Shown: one piece after another, positions 9,666 to 18,095 of the stretch
How the letters are laid out: the number at the start of each line of letters is the position of its first letter
Position numbering within the stretch: position 1 is the first letter of the stretch
DNA from: Hyalangium gracile
Lineage (GTDB): Bacteria; Myxococcota; Myxococcia; Myxococcales; Myxococcaceae
Length of the DNA: 64,000 bases
Assembly: GCF_020103725.1 (NCBI RefSeq)
Contig: NZ_JAHXBG010000022.1
Span: 115,674 to 179,673 of the forward strand
Direction of reading: 5' to 3'
Notes under the pieces: model-generated
What the model was told of the DNA's origin: nothing
What the model saw: only the letters and a program-made list of their open reading frames with translations
Database searches by the model: none
Position numbers and translations under genes: made by a program

Positions 9666-10141
9666 AGCAGGGAGAGTCCTCTGGCACGAACGAAGGAGTG
9701 TGCTCTAAGTAGATCGCGCAATAATTGCCCAAAAGCATTTGCTCCTTTTGTGCCATTCCGCACAAAAGCTCTCCCAACCGGTGTGGCAACGATTTCTCTC
9801 TTAGTGTCGCCGGTCACTACTACGAAGCCTACGCTCTCAAGAAAGACGAGAGCCTCGGCGCACCTGGCATGCAACAGTAGAGACCACTCAAGATTGTGAG
9901 CAGGTTTAGTTGAGCCGTAACAAAGTTGAGCAAGCATATTTCCTGCCCACCGGCTCAGTTCACCTGTGTAAAATCTCTCTTCGGAGAAGGCGACCGCTAG
10001 AAGAGTGAGGGCGATAATGGGAGTATGAAAAACGATTTCAGCAGGAGAAAGGGCTCTCTTCGTCTGACGCCGCTCGCTTGAGAAGGTTAACTGCACATTT
10101 GCGCTTGCTGCTTCAGCGATGAGTTCGTCGAATGGATTCAT
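9662..10141 (-). CDS. Lamassu LmuC / ABC-3C middle component
   Basis: This 159-residue protein has no catalytic motif. It is mostly helical with a likely winged-helix-like C-terminal half (ECAEALVFLESVGFVVV-type pattern followed by IVATPVGRAFV), as expected for middle components of ABC three-component systems. It lies between the nuclease and the ATPase genes and overlaps both by four bases, so the three proteins are translationally coupled and probably form one complex. In characterised Lamassu systems LmuC links the effector LmuA to the SMC protein LmuB. That role is inferred here from position and size, since the sequence itself is weakly recognisable. Confidence 0.72.
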   Translation of the reverse strand: MNPFDELIAEAASANVQLTFSSERRQTKRALSPAEIVFHTPIIALTLLAVAFSEERFYTGELSRWAGNMLAQLCYGSTKPAHNLEWSLLLHARCAEALVFLESVGFVVVTGDTKREIVATPVGRAFVRNGTKGANAFGQLLRDLLRAHSFVRARGLSLL

Positions 10142-11343
10142 AGCTTTGATCCTGTTTCTGCGGCAAGCGCAAGTATGTACCCTAGGACGAGAGCGTTAGA
10201 GAGTGGCACTGATGTCGAAAGCCTGGAGCTAAACTGGTTTGCAAGCTCTGTTGCTGACTTGCCAAGATCGGTAAAGTCAATCTGGCGAGCAACATGTGCT
10301 TCCAGTAAGCGCTGGCATTCGGCCCTCAGGCTCAAGAATTCAACGGGATCTCCCTCGTGCTGTGCGCTCCGGAACCATATGTCCCAGTCGGACTTTAGCT
10401 GGCAGAACCTCATTATCAAGGTTTCGGATACACCGCTGCGCCTGCATAATCGATGCAGCCTGGATAGTGTTAGAAGCGCTTTGTCTCCGCCATTCTTTTT
10501 AAGTTCTCGATATGCGTCTGGAGACAAAGTCAAGACTTCCAGAACATCATCTTCTGTAACCCCTTTAGTAGCGCGAAGAAGGTCCTCTGCAACCGGTATG
10601 GAGTTGATCGTCATGTGAGACTTGCGTCTGACGACGTCAACCAATTCTTGTCCGATACTGATTGCCTCTGAAATCTTAAGGTCGATCTCGCTGAGGTTGA
10701 GAATTCTCTTGGCTATTTTGAAGTAGTTCAGATCGAGTTCTGCGGTGCTGCCTACTTCCGATTCGATGTGCAAAATTTTTAGGAATTCAAAAATTCGATC
10801 GGGAGTTATGTTCGAAAAAGTCTGCGCAAAGGCTTTGGTTATCTCGTCGAACCACTTCAGAGACTCACCGGTAAGGCCACTGCGGTGGGCTGTTTTGTGG
10901 ATACTCTCAGTGAAGTCTTTGACTTCCTGATCAACTCCTGCGTTTGTTACAAAGACAGCCTTGCGGCATGATGCGCTGAAGTTTTCTTGGTGCACAAGGA
11001 GCTTCGCAATGATGCTGTCGCTGTGGGCCGGAGGAATTGTTTTGGTCTTTCCGCCCTTTGGACTGCCGAGCCCAAACAGTTGACGCATTTTCCACGGCCC
11101 TTGTGATGCCGCGCGGGTTTTTACTTGATGAAATGCGTAGAGATCGCAAGCCGTTGTTTTTCGTTCTACGACGTAGTCGTCATGCCATTCGCAAAAGACG
11201 CAATGTGTGTCTGCGTCTTCCAGAATGGTCAAGCAGGCTCCTGCGGCTTGTTGGTACTGGAACTCGTAAAGGCTCCCAGTGACGGCGCCCACCTGCTCTC
11301 GTGGAGGTATCTCGCCAATTTTCTTTGGGGGAGGAGGACCCAT
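10138..11343 (-). CDS. Cap4-like dsDNA nuclease, Lamassu LmuA (DUF4297-type)
   Basis: This is the putative effector of the defence locus. The N-terminal domain has the PD-(D/E)xK pattern of DUF4297/Cap4 nucleases: GSLYEFQYQQA near residue 23, Glu52 with Asp55-Asp56 (CEWHDDYVVE) and Gln73-Val-Lys75 (FHQVKTR). The C-terminal 250 residues are helical and unfamiliar, probably the part that docks on the partner proteins. ATG 11343 gives 401 residues. A GTG at 11409 is in frame and would add 22 low-complexity residues; neither start has a good ribosome site. Being first in the operon fits a Lamassu LmuA. Activity against phage or plasmid DNA is known for the family, not shown here. Confidence 0.8.
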   Translation of the reverse strand: MGPPPPKKIGEIPPREQVGAVTGSLYEFQYQQAAGACLTILEDADTHCVFCEWHDDYVVERKTTACDLYAFHQVKTRAASQGPWKMRQLFGLGSPKGGKTKTIPPAHSDSIIAKLLVHQENFSASCRKAVFVTNAGVDQEVKDFTESIHKTAHRSGLTGESLKWFDEITKAFAQTFSNITPDRIFEFLKILHIESEVGSTAELDLNYFKIAKRILNLSEIDLKISEAISIGQELVDVVRRKSHMTINSIPVAEDLLRATKGVTEDDVLEVLTLSPDAYRELKKNGGDKALLTLSRLHRLCRRSGVSETLIMRFCQLKSDWDIWFRSAQHEGDPVEFLSLRAECQRLLEAHVARQIDFTDLGKSATELANQFSSRLSTSVPLSNALVLGYILALAAETGSKL

Positions 11344-11868
11344 TGGTTCACTGTGTGCTTCTGGCGATCGCCTCTGGAGACTGGGGGACTGAGCGGAGAT
11401 GCACTCCACTGAAATTCAACGCACGCTCATGATTGCCTGGGAGCAAGGGTCCGTGCAAGACGTGTCGCTACCCAACAGGGGATCTCGCGAGGCGGCGTGA
11501 TGCATCGGAGGTGCGGGGAGCCTGTTGAGTGCGAGGAAGGGGCTTGGATCGGAGTTCCTCCAAGTAGGGCAGAAACGAAGCTGGAAGAGGCGAGCGAGCC
11601 AGCGAGGACAGCAGCGAGGAGGAGTCGACGAACTCCCCGGCAACGATCAGAAAAGGAGCCGACGCCGTGAGTGCTCTAGGCCAGGCTGCTGCATAGGACG
11701 TTCGGGTTGGACGTGTCGGTCTGAGTCCAGTGTGGAGGCCGATGCCGGGGCTAGCATACCTGATGGCATCCGATGGATGTGATCTGCTCAAGCTGAAAGC
11801 CACCAGGAGACCCATGAGGTAGGGTAGGGGAGCGAGTGGTGGTATCCGCTCCGCACTGGAGAAGGCGC
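11344..11868. other. Intergenic region between defence island and kinase cassette
   Basis: No convincing gene is present here. The left edge marks a jump from the low-GC defence island back to chromosomal GC content. The promoter for the leftward defence operon should lie here, but no clear -35/-10 pair can be named. The last 75 bases form the first copy of a leader repeated before other kinase cassettes. Confidence 0.5.
11795..11868 (+). repeat. Kinase-cassette leader, copy A
   Basis: This block runs directly up to the kinase start and contains GAGGTAGGGTAGGGGAGCG, a TATCCGCT core and GGAGAAGG as ribosome site. Nearly the same block is found at 16400-16471 before the second kinase and, in part, at 15430-15473. 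It is the conserved 5' boundary of the duplicated cassettes and probably contains the promoter and leader of the kinase gene. Confidence 0.7.
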
Positions 11869-13359
11869 ATGGGGACGAAGCGAGCCTTGCTGGAGGTGGA
11901 TCCGCTCTGCCTGCCTGTGGGGATGAGAGTGGGGACGTGGCGGGTGGTGGCCTGGAGAGGGCGAGGGGCCTCAGGGACGCTGTACCGGGTGGAGCGTGCG
12001 AGGGGTGAGACGGGCAGGGCCTATGCGCTCAAGCTGGCCATCCATGCCGGGGACAAGCGGTTCGGGAGGGAGGCGTGGCTGCTGAGGCGCATCCACAGCC
12101 GGCACGTGCCTCGGTTGGAGGAGCAAGGCGTGTGGGAGCACCCGCAGGGAGCCTTTCCCTACCTCGTGATGGAGTGGGTGGAAGGAGAGCCGCTGTACGA
12201 GTGGGCGCGGGAGCGCAACCCGACTTCCCGCCAGTGCCTGGGAGTGCTTTCGCAGGTGGCCCGAGCGTTGGAGGCCACGCATGGGGTGGGAGGGGTGCAC
12301 CGAGACGTGAAGGGGGAGAACGTGCTGGTGAGGCCGGGGGACGGGAGAGTGTTCCTCACGGACTTCGGAGCGGGGCACTACCGAGGGGCCGAGACGCTGA
12401 CCACGAAGCTGCTGCCGCCGGGGACGCGAGGCTACCGCAGCCCCGAGGCGTGGGCCTTCCTGAGAGCGTTTTTGCGTCACCCGACGGCGCACTACCCGGC
12501 CAGCGCGTGTGATGACCTGTTCGCGCTGGGAGTGACGGCGTACCGGTTGGTGACGGACGAGTACCCGGCGGGGACGGACTCCGAGCCGGAAAGCACGGAG
12601 CCCTGGCGGGAGGGAGGGCCTGGGCCACGGCCTGCGAGAGAGCTCAACCCCCAGGTGAGCGTGGAGCTGGAGGCGCTCATCCAGAGACTGATGGCGGTGG
12701 CGCCCGAGGAGAGATTCGAGGGCCAGGCGGGAGCAGTGGCCGAGGCGCTGGAGCAGGCGGAGCGAAGCCTGGGGGCGGAGGCGGATGAGCCGCTGTTCCG
12801 CTGGGGGCCCGAGCAACGCCCGCGGTGGCGCTCTCCAGGGGCCGTGCATCGGGCCGAGGTGCGGGACGCCGCCGCTCGCGAGCAGCTGGAGCGGCCGCGA
12901 AGCGAGGCCCCCCGAGAGAAGCCTTGGGCTGAGCGCAGCGTCCAGGTGTGGGGAGCGGAAGCGGCGGTGGGGATGCTGGGGTTGGTGCTCGCGGTGCTCA
13001 CCGTGGCCGGCCTGTATCGAGCCCCCGCGCTGATGCCAGACGGCTCGAGGAGAGCTTCCCAGCAGGGGAATTCGGTCGCAGTGGGCGACGCTGCGAGCTC
13101 CCTCTCCGCGACGACGCTGGCTCCCATGGTTGTGGAGGAGAGGAGAGCGGGGATCGGGCTGTCGATGCCGGAGAAACCGTTCCCCGGTCAGCGCACGCCC
13201 CCCTGTGACAGGAATGGCGAGGAGGTGGTTCGCGGCGGGTGCTGGTACCGCCTGGCAGCTGCCAAACTGCCATGCCGCGATGATGCGTATGAATGGAAGG
13301 GAGCTTGCTACCTGCCCTCGTATCCCCCGCGGCGCCCGTCGACGTCCCACCCACAGTAA
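11869..13359 (+). CDS. Membrane-anchored Ser/Thr protein kinase, copy 1
   Basis: This is a PknB-type kinase of 496 residues. The N-terminal kinase domain has a glycine loop GRGASGTLY, catalytic Lys55 in YALKL, HRDVKGEN (HRD 144-146), DFG at 165-167 and SPEAW in place of APE. A single membrane segment (AAVGMLGLVLAVLTVAGL) lies near residue 365. A short extracytoplasmic tail holds four Cys residues (CDRNGEE, GGCWYR, LPCRDD, GACYLP). The ATG at 11869 is preferred over the GTG at 11836 because GGAGAAGG (11858-11865) precedes it and the second copy starts at the same residue. It heads a cassette with a nuclease-type lipoprotein and an Imm11 protein. What it phosphorylates is unknown. Confidence 0.92.
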   Translation: MGTKRALLEVDPLCLPVGMRVGTWRVVAWRGRGASGTLYRVERARGETGRAYALKLAIHAGDKRFGREAWLLRRIHSRHVPRLEEQGVWEHPQGAFPYLVMEWVEGEPLYEWARERNPTSRQCLGVLSQVARALEATHGVGGVHRDVKGENVLVRPGDGRVFLTDFGAGHYRGAETLTTKLLPPGTRGYRSPEAWAFLRAFLRHPTAHYPASACDDLFALGVTAYRLVTDEYPAGTDSEPESTEPWREGGPGPRPARELNPQVSVELEALIQRLMAVAPEERFEGQAGAVAEALEQAERSLGAEADEPLFRWGPEQRPRWRSPGAVHRAEVRDAAAREQLERPRSEAPREKPWAERSVQVWGAEAAVGMLGLVLAVLTVAGLYRAPALMPDGSRRASQQGNSVAVGDAASSLSATTLAPMVVEERRAGIGLSMPEKPFPGQRTPPCDRNGEEVVRGGCWYRLAAAKLPCRDDAYEWKGACYLPSYPPRRPSTSHPQ

Positions 13360-13521
13360 GGCGTTGCCGCTCCAGGAGGCTCACGTGCGGGGCAGGAGAC
13401 ACTGGGGGGCGATGGCGGAGCTGGACTCGGAGGCGAGCTTCGATAGGCAGTCCCAGCGACGTCGGAGCCAGCAACTCCGCTCCTTCGATTCTGCCTGGCT
13501 GTCGAGGCATGATGACGGTTC

Positions 13522-14826
13522 ATGAAGAGCGCCACTCGCTTTCTGCGCCTGCTGCTCATCTTGCCGCTGGCGCTTCCCGCCTCGTGTGCCACGGCCCAGA
13601 GCGCCATGGCCGAGAGAGGACAGCACGACTCGGGGATGGCGAAGGTCGTCCCGACCTGGCTGTCCGAGGACCAGCTCCAGCTTGACTTCGAGCCTCTACC
13701 TCCGCGGTTCTACCCGGAGATGATGAGCGCGGAAGAGGCCCAGGCCGTGCTCGCTGCCTTCGCGCGTTCCTTCCCGGAGTCCGAAGCGCTTCAAGTGCTC
13801 CCAGCCAGAGCCTCATCTACCGGCGCCCCTGCTCCTTGGGAGGCGAGGCTGCGCGCCGAGTTCCTCAAGCACTACGGCACCTCTCGGCTGCCCCTGCCGG
13901 GCTCCATTCAGCACAGCCCCTTGTTCATGGCCCTCAGGCTCTCTCCTCGCTACATGGGGCCGGGCATTCGTGAGGCGGCTCAGCAGATGTTCCGCTCACC
14001 CGTGTTCCTGGCCAGCGTCGCCCTCTCGGTGCTGGTGTACTTCGCCGCCTGGACTCTGCCCGAGCCCCTGTTCTCCAAGGCCTTCGCCGCCACGCTGACA
14101 GCGCGGCTGGCGCTGCTCGTGGGACTGGTGGAGTTACGCAACGTGGCGCTGGCCTGCCTGCAACTGTACCGAGATGCCCAGGCCGCCAGGACGCGGAGGG
14201 AACTGGAGGCCATTGCCGAGCGGTTTGGCCGAGCGCTGGGGGGTACGGCACTGCGTGTGGTGGTCGCCGTGGCCAGCTTTGGTGTCGCCAAGGGGTTGCC
14301 CAACGTGCCCTCCGGGGGGCTGGGGGCGCTCTTGGGCCCGCCGCGTTACGCCATGGCAGGGGGAGGCTCTTTCCACTCGGCGTCCGCGGCTCACATCGTC
14401 GCGGATGGCACCATCGTCCTCGCGGGTGCGGTTCTGGGCACTGTGGGTTCTTCCATGAGCAGCGCCTGCACCGACGGCTCTCAGAAGAGGGAGGGCTATC
14501 AGTGGCACCACCTGGCCACCAACAAGAACGAGCTCTCCGCGACGCGAGGCGGTCCCTGGACTCCCTTGTTCCAGCAGATCTTCGCCAAGGCCGGCATGGG
14601 GCTGGATGATCCTGCGAACCGTGTCTATCTCGCGAGCCATCGAGGTCCCCACCCCGAGGAGTATCACGCGGAGGTCTACGACCGACTGCTGGATGCAGTG
14701 CGTGACTGCAAGGGCGTTTCGCACTGCAGGCTCAGGCTGACAGAAGCTCTCGCTGAGCTCGCGAGCAAGACCTGCACTACCGGCTCATACCTCCATCGAC
14801 TTCTGACGCAGAAGGCCTCTCGCTGA
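13522..14826 (+). CDS. AHH-nuclease lipoprotein, probable toxin
   Basis: This 434-residue protein has a lipoprotein signal ending at Cys22 (LALPASC). Two or three hydrophobic segments lie around 160-180, 185-207 and 296-312. The C-terminal domain carries the His-His pair of AHH-type HNH nucleases (YQWHHLATNKN, His329-His330), further conserved His in SHRGPHPEEYH, and ends in YLHRLL. AHH domains are known toxin tips in polymorphic toxin systems. An Imm11-family gene follows 18 bases after the stop, which fits a toxin and its immunity protein. The upstream kinase may control it. A damaged homologue without the AHH part lies at 15479-15747. Confidence 0.8.
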   Translation: MKSATRFLRLLLILPLALPASCATAQSAMAERGQHDSGMAKVVPTWLSEDQLQLDFEPLPPRFYPEMMSAEEAQAVLAAFARSFPESEALQVLPARASSTGAPAPWEARLRAEFLKHYGTSRLPLPGSIQHSPLFMALRLSPRYMGPGIREAAQQMFRSPVFLASVALSVLVYFAAWTLPEPLFSKAFAATLTARLALLVGLVELRNVALACLQLYRDAQAARTRRELEAIAERFGRALGGTALRVVVAVASFGVAKGLPNVPSGGLGALLGPPRYAMAGGGSFHSASAAHIVADGTIVLAGAVLGTVGSSMSSACTDGSQKREGYQWHHLATNKNELSATRGGPWTPLFQQIFAKAGMGLDDPANRVYLASHRGPHPEEYHAEVYDRLLDAVRDCKGVSHCRLRLTEALAELASKTCTTGSYLHRLLTQKASR

Positions 14827-14844
14827 CGCCTGGAAACTTGATTC

Positions 14845-15411
14845 ATGCCCAGATACTTCAGGCTCCGTGACGACATGAGCATCCCAGGGCGCTGGGTCCT
14901 GGGGGCACCGCTCGACGAGCGAGGCAAGGACATCGACCCATGGCAGTTTGAAAAAGGTCGTGTCGTGGAACCTGGCTCTCCACCCAGGTTTCCTCTCCTC
15001 GTACGAGGACAGCCTCTCGACTTCAGTGGAGCGGCCTTCGGAATCCTGGTGGTCCACGAGCGGCTCGTCCGACTCTTCGAGCAGCAGGGATGGCAGCAGG
15101 AAGTGCAGTTCATCCCGGCGCGAGTGGACGAGCAACCGGAGCCTTACTTCGTCCTCAACACCCTGCGCACCATCCGATGCATCGACGAGGCCCGCTCTGG
15201 AGAGATCGACTTCTGGCGGCCTGAGCATGGAGAGCCCGAACGCGTCGGCGCATACCGCGCTGTGCATGGGCTGAAGGTGGATCCGACGAAGATAGAGGGA
15301 GCCCACATCTTCCGGACGTGGGGTTGGAGTGTGGCACTCATCGTTTCGGAGCACCTCAAGGACATCCTCGAGAGAGAACACATCACCGGCGTGAAGTTCG
15401 TCGAGGTGTGA
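14845..15411 (+). CDS. Imm11-family immunity protein, copy 1
   Basis: This 188-residue protein belongs to the Imm11 (DUF1629) family of predicted toxin-neutralising proteins. Recognisable parts are the start MPRYFRLRDDMSIPGRWVLG, the DPWQFEKG turn and the C-terminal FRTWGWSVALIVSEHLKDIL. It has no signal peptide, so it should act in the cytoplasm. It follows the AHH-lipoprotein by 18 bases and is presumably its antidote. A close paralogue is encoded at 15768-16331 and a collapsed third copy at 17998-18095. Confidence 0.82.
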   Translation: MPRYFRLRDDMSIPGRWVLGAPLDERGKDIDPWQFEKGRVVEPGSPPRFPLLVRGQPLDFSGAAFGILVVHERLVRLFEQQGWQQEVQFIPARVDEQPEPYFVLNTLRTIRCIDEARSGEIDFWRPEHGEPERVGAYRAVHGLKVDPTKIEGAHIFRTWGWSVALIVSEHLKDILEREHITGVKFVEV

Positions 15412-15429
15412 CGTTCCGCGCGCTGCCCT

Positions 15430-15473
15430 GTAGGGTAGGTGGAGCGAGCGGCGGCATCCGCTGCGCACGGGAG
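15430..15473 (+). repeat. Kinase-cassette leader, copy B (orphaned)
   Basis: TAGGGTAGGTGGAGCGAGC followed by GGCATCCGCT and a GGGAG site matches the leader found before both kinase genes. Here no kinase follows; the leader is joined directly to the middle of a broken AHH-lipoprotein gene. This is a deletion junction. Confidence 0.65.
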
Positions 15474-15478
15474 GTACT

Positions 15479-15747
15479 CATCACGGTCGCCAGTTTTGGA
15501 GTGGCCAAGGCCCTTCCCAAAATCCCCTCCGGCGGCCTGGGCGCTCTGGTGAACCCTCCTCGGTATGCCCTGGCGGGAGGACGCACCCTCCAGTCCGCGA
15601 GATCGGCGCACATCGTCGCGGATGGCACCATCGTCCTCGCGGGTGCCGTCCTGGGCACGGTGGGCTCTGCCACCCACAGCGCCTGCACTGGAGCGAAGTG
15701 TGTACCCCGGGTCCCGGCTGCATCGGCTCCTCATGAAGTCTGGATGA
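15479..15747 (+). pseudogene. Remnant of AHH-nuclease lipoprotein
   Basis: The translation VASFGVAKALPKIPSGGLGA and ADGTIVLAGAVLGTVGS matches residues about 250-312 of the lipoprotein at 13522-14826. After SACTG the reading frame changes and only the terminal motif LHRLLMKSG remains, matching YLHRLLTQKA at the end of the intact copy. The whole AHH catalytic domain (about 100 residues) and the N-terminal half are missing. The gene can no longer make an active nuclease. Confidence 0.75.
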
Positions 15748-15767
15748 TGAACGCGAGAGGCGAGCGC

Positions 15768-16331
15768 ATGCCCAGGTACTATGAGCTGTTGGACGACACC
15801 CGCATTCCGGGGCGCTGGCAGCTCGCAAGCCCCTTGGATGAGCAGGGGAACGAGATCGATCCATGGCAGTTCAAGAAGGGCCAGGTCCTCGAGTTGGGGT
15901 GCGAGCCCCGCTTCCCGCTGGACCTCTCTGGAAGCCCGCTGGACTTCTCCTGGGCTGCGTTCAGCATCCCGGTCGTCCATGCTCGCTTTGTCGAACTCTT
16001 CGAGCGAATGCGCGTCGACGGGGCCCAGTTCATTCCTGCCCAGGTCGAAGGCCATCCGGCGCCTTGGTTCATCCTCAACGCGCTCCAGATCATTCGCTGC
16101 ATCGACGACGCTCGCAGTGAGGAGGTGCAGTACTGGAAGCCCGAGGACAACCGGCCCGACAAGCTCGGGCAATATCGTGCCGTCCACGGACTGCGCATCG
16201 ACCCGACGAAGGTGGGGGACGCCCGCATCTTTCGTACCTGGGGCTGGCGAGTCGCGCTCATCATCTCCGAGGATCTCAAGGTGGCCATGGAGACAGAGGG
16301 GCTTTCCGGAACTCGTTTCATCGAGGTCTGA
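15768..16331 (+). CDS. Imm11-family immunity protein, copy 2 (orphan)
   Basis: This 187-residue protein is similar throughout to the Imm11 protein at 14845-15411: MPRYYELLDDTRIPGRW at the start, DPWQFKKG, and FRTWGWRVALIISEDLKVAM at the end. ATG 15768 is chosen because GAGAGGCGAG lies just upstream and the paralogue starts at the same residue; ATGs at 15744 and 15747 are alternatives. Its cognate toxin is the deleted remnant immediately upstream, so it is now an immunity gene without a partner and may protect against toxins of sister cells. Confidence 0.8.
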   Translation: MPRYYELLDDTRIPGRWQLASPLDEQGNEIDPWQFKKGQVLELGCEPRFPLDLSGSPLDFSWAAFSIPVVHARFVELFERMRVDGAQFIPAQVEGHPAPWFILNALQIIRCIDDARSEEVQYWKPEDNRPDKLGQYRAVHGLRIDPTKVGDARIFRTWGWRVALIISEDLKVAMETEGLSGTRFIEV

Positions 16332-16399
16332 CCCAAACTGGAGTGGGAGCAGGCGCATGGGCCGGCGTGCATCATGGCCTGGAGTGGGGGAAACAGGCC

Positions 16400-16471
16400 G
16401 GAAGCCACCAGGAGACCCATGAGGTAGGGTAGAGGGAGCCAGCGGCATCCGCTCGGCGCGGGAGAAGGCGC
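16400..16471 (+). repeat. Kinase-cassette leader, copy C
   Basis: This copy shares GAAGCCACCAGGAGACCCAT and GAGGTAGGGTAGAGGGAGC with copy A at 11795-11868. It ends in the same GGAGAAGG ribosome site (16461-16468) in front of the second kinase gene. Confidence 0.7.
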
Positions 16472-17962
16472 ATGGGGACGAAGCGAGCCTTGCTGGAGGT
16501 GGATCCGCTCTGCCTGCCCGTGGGGACGAGAGTGGGGGCGTGGCGGGTGGTGGCCTGGAGAGGTCGAGGGGCCTCGGGGACGCTGTACCGGGTGGAGCGT
16601 GCGAGGGGTGAGACGGGCCGGGCCTATGCGCTCAAATTGGCCATTCATCCCGGGGACAAGCGCTTCGGGAGGGAGGCGTGGCTGCTGAGGCACATCCACA
16701 GCCGGCACGTGCCGCGGCTGGAGGAGCAAGGCGTCTGGGAGCACCCACAGGGAGCCTTTCCCTACCTCGTCATGCAGTGGGTGGAAGGGGAGCCGCTGTA
16801 CGAGTGGGCGCGCGAGCGCAACCCGACGTCCCGCCAGTGCCTGGGAGTGCTCTCGCAGGTGGCCCGAGCGTTGGAAGCCACGCACGCGGCCGGAGGGGTG
16901 CACCGGGATGTGAAGGGGGAGAACGTGCTGGTGAGGGCGGGGGACGGGAGAGTGTTCCTCACGGACTTCGGAGCGGGGCACTACCGAGGAGCCGAGACGC
17001 TGACGACGAAGCTGCTGCCGCCTGGGACGCGAGGCTACCGCAGCCCCGAGGCGTGGGCCTTCCTGAGAGCGTTCCTGCGGCACCCGACGGCGCATTACCC
17101 GGCCAGCGCGTGTGACGACTTGTTCGCGCTGGGAGTGACGGGGTACCGGTTGGTGACGGACGAGTACCCGGCGGGGACGGACACCGAGCCGGAAAGCACG
17201 GAGCAGTGGAGAGAGGGAGGGCCGGGGCCGCGGCCTGCGAGAGAGCTCAACCCCCAGGTGAGCGCGGAGCTGGAGGCGATCATCCATCGACTGATGGCAG
17301 TGGCGCCCGAAGAGAGATTCGAGGGCCAGGCGGGAGCAGTGGCCGAGGCGCTGGAGCAGGCGGAGCGAAGGCTGGGGGCGGAGGCGGAGGAGCCACTGTT
17401 CCGCTGGGGGCCCGAGCAACGCCCGCGGTGGCGCTCTGCAGGGGCGGTGCATCGGGCCGAGGAGCGGGACGCCGCCGCCCGGGAGCGGCTGGAGCGGCCG
17501 CGAAGCGAGGTCCCCCGAGAGAAGGCTCGGCCTGAGCGCAGCGTCCAGGTGTGGGGAGCGGAGGCGGCTGTGGGGATGCTGGGGTTGGTGCTTGCGGTGC
17601 TCACCGTGGCGGGCCTGTACCGAGCCCCCGCGCTGATGCCAGAAGGCTCGAGGAGAGCTTCCCAGCAGGGGAACCCGGTCGCAGTGGGCGACGCAGCGAG
17701 CCCCCTGGCCGCGACGACGCTGGCGCCCGTACTCGCGGAGGAGAGGAGAGCGGGGATCGGGCTGTCGATGCCGGAGAAACCGTTCCCCGATCAGCGCACG
17801 CCTCCCTGTGACAGGAATGGCGAGGTGGTGATTCGCGGCGGGTGCTGGTACCGCCTGGGGGATGCGCAGCTGCCATGCCGCGATGACGCGTATGAATGGA
17901 AGGGAGCCTGCTACCTGCCCTCCTATCCCCCGCGGCGCCCGTCGACGTCCTACCCACAGTGA
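16472..17962 (+). CDS. Membrane-anchored Ser/Thr protein kinase, copy 2
   Basis: This is a near-identical duplicate of the kinase at 11869-13359, also 496 residues, with all kinase motifs intact: GRGASGTLY, Lys55, HRD 144-146, DFG 165-167 and SPEAW. It has the same single membrane segment and four-Cys tail. Differences are scattered substitutions, so both copies appear to be under selection. Similarity to copy 1 continues about 35 bases beyond the stop, then breaks and jumps to a fragment of Imm11, showing that a toxin gene once lay between and has been lost. Confidence 0.92.
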   Translation: MGTKRALLEVDPLCLPVGTRVGAWRVVAWRGRGASGTLYRVERARGETGRAYALKLAIHPGDKRFGREAWLLRHIHSRHVPRLEEQGVWEHPQGAFPYLVMQWVEGEPLYEWARERNPTSRQCLGVLSQVARALEATHAAGGVHRDVKGENVLVRAGDGRVFLTDFGAGHYRGAETLTTKLLPPGTRGYRSPEAWAFLRAFLRHPTAHYPASACDDLFALGVTGYRLVTDEYPAGTDTEPESTEQWREGGPGPRPARELNPQVSAELEAIIHRLMAVAPEERFEGQAGAVAEALEQAERRLGAEAEEPLFRWGPEQRPRWRSAGAVHRAEERDAAARERLERPRSEVPREKARPERSVQVWGAEAAVGMLGLVLAVLTVAGLYRAPALMPEGSRRASQQGNPVAVGDAASPLAATTLAPVLAEERRAGIGLSMPEKPFPDQRTPPCDRNGEVVIRGGCWYRLGDAQLPCRDDAYEWKGACYLPSYPPRRPSTSYPQ

Positions 17963-17997
17963 GGCATTGCCGCTCCAGGAGGCACACGTGCGGGTCC

Positions 17998-18095
17998 ATG
18001 CCCGGAGACTTCAGGCTCCGTGACGACATGGACCTCCCAGGGCGCGGAGCCTGGGCGCACCGCTCGGGAAGTGCATGAAGTGCGGCGAGGTGTGA
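17998..18095 (+). pseudogene. Collapsed Imm11 remnant, copy 3
   Basis: The first codons read MPGDFRLRDDMDLPGR, matching the start of Imm11 copy 1, and the last codons read KCGEV-stop, matching its VKFVEV end. About 150 internal codons are missing and the two ends are out of frame. This is the residue of a third cassette's immunity gene. Confidence 0.7.

Noticed and set aside
11416..11815. Short open frames between the defence island and the kinase
   Set aside because: They lack ribosome sites and conserved patterns and overlap each other on both strands.
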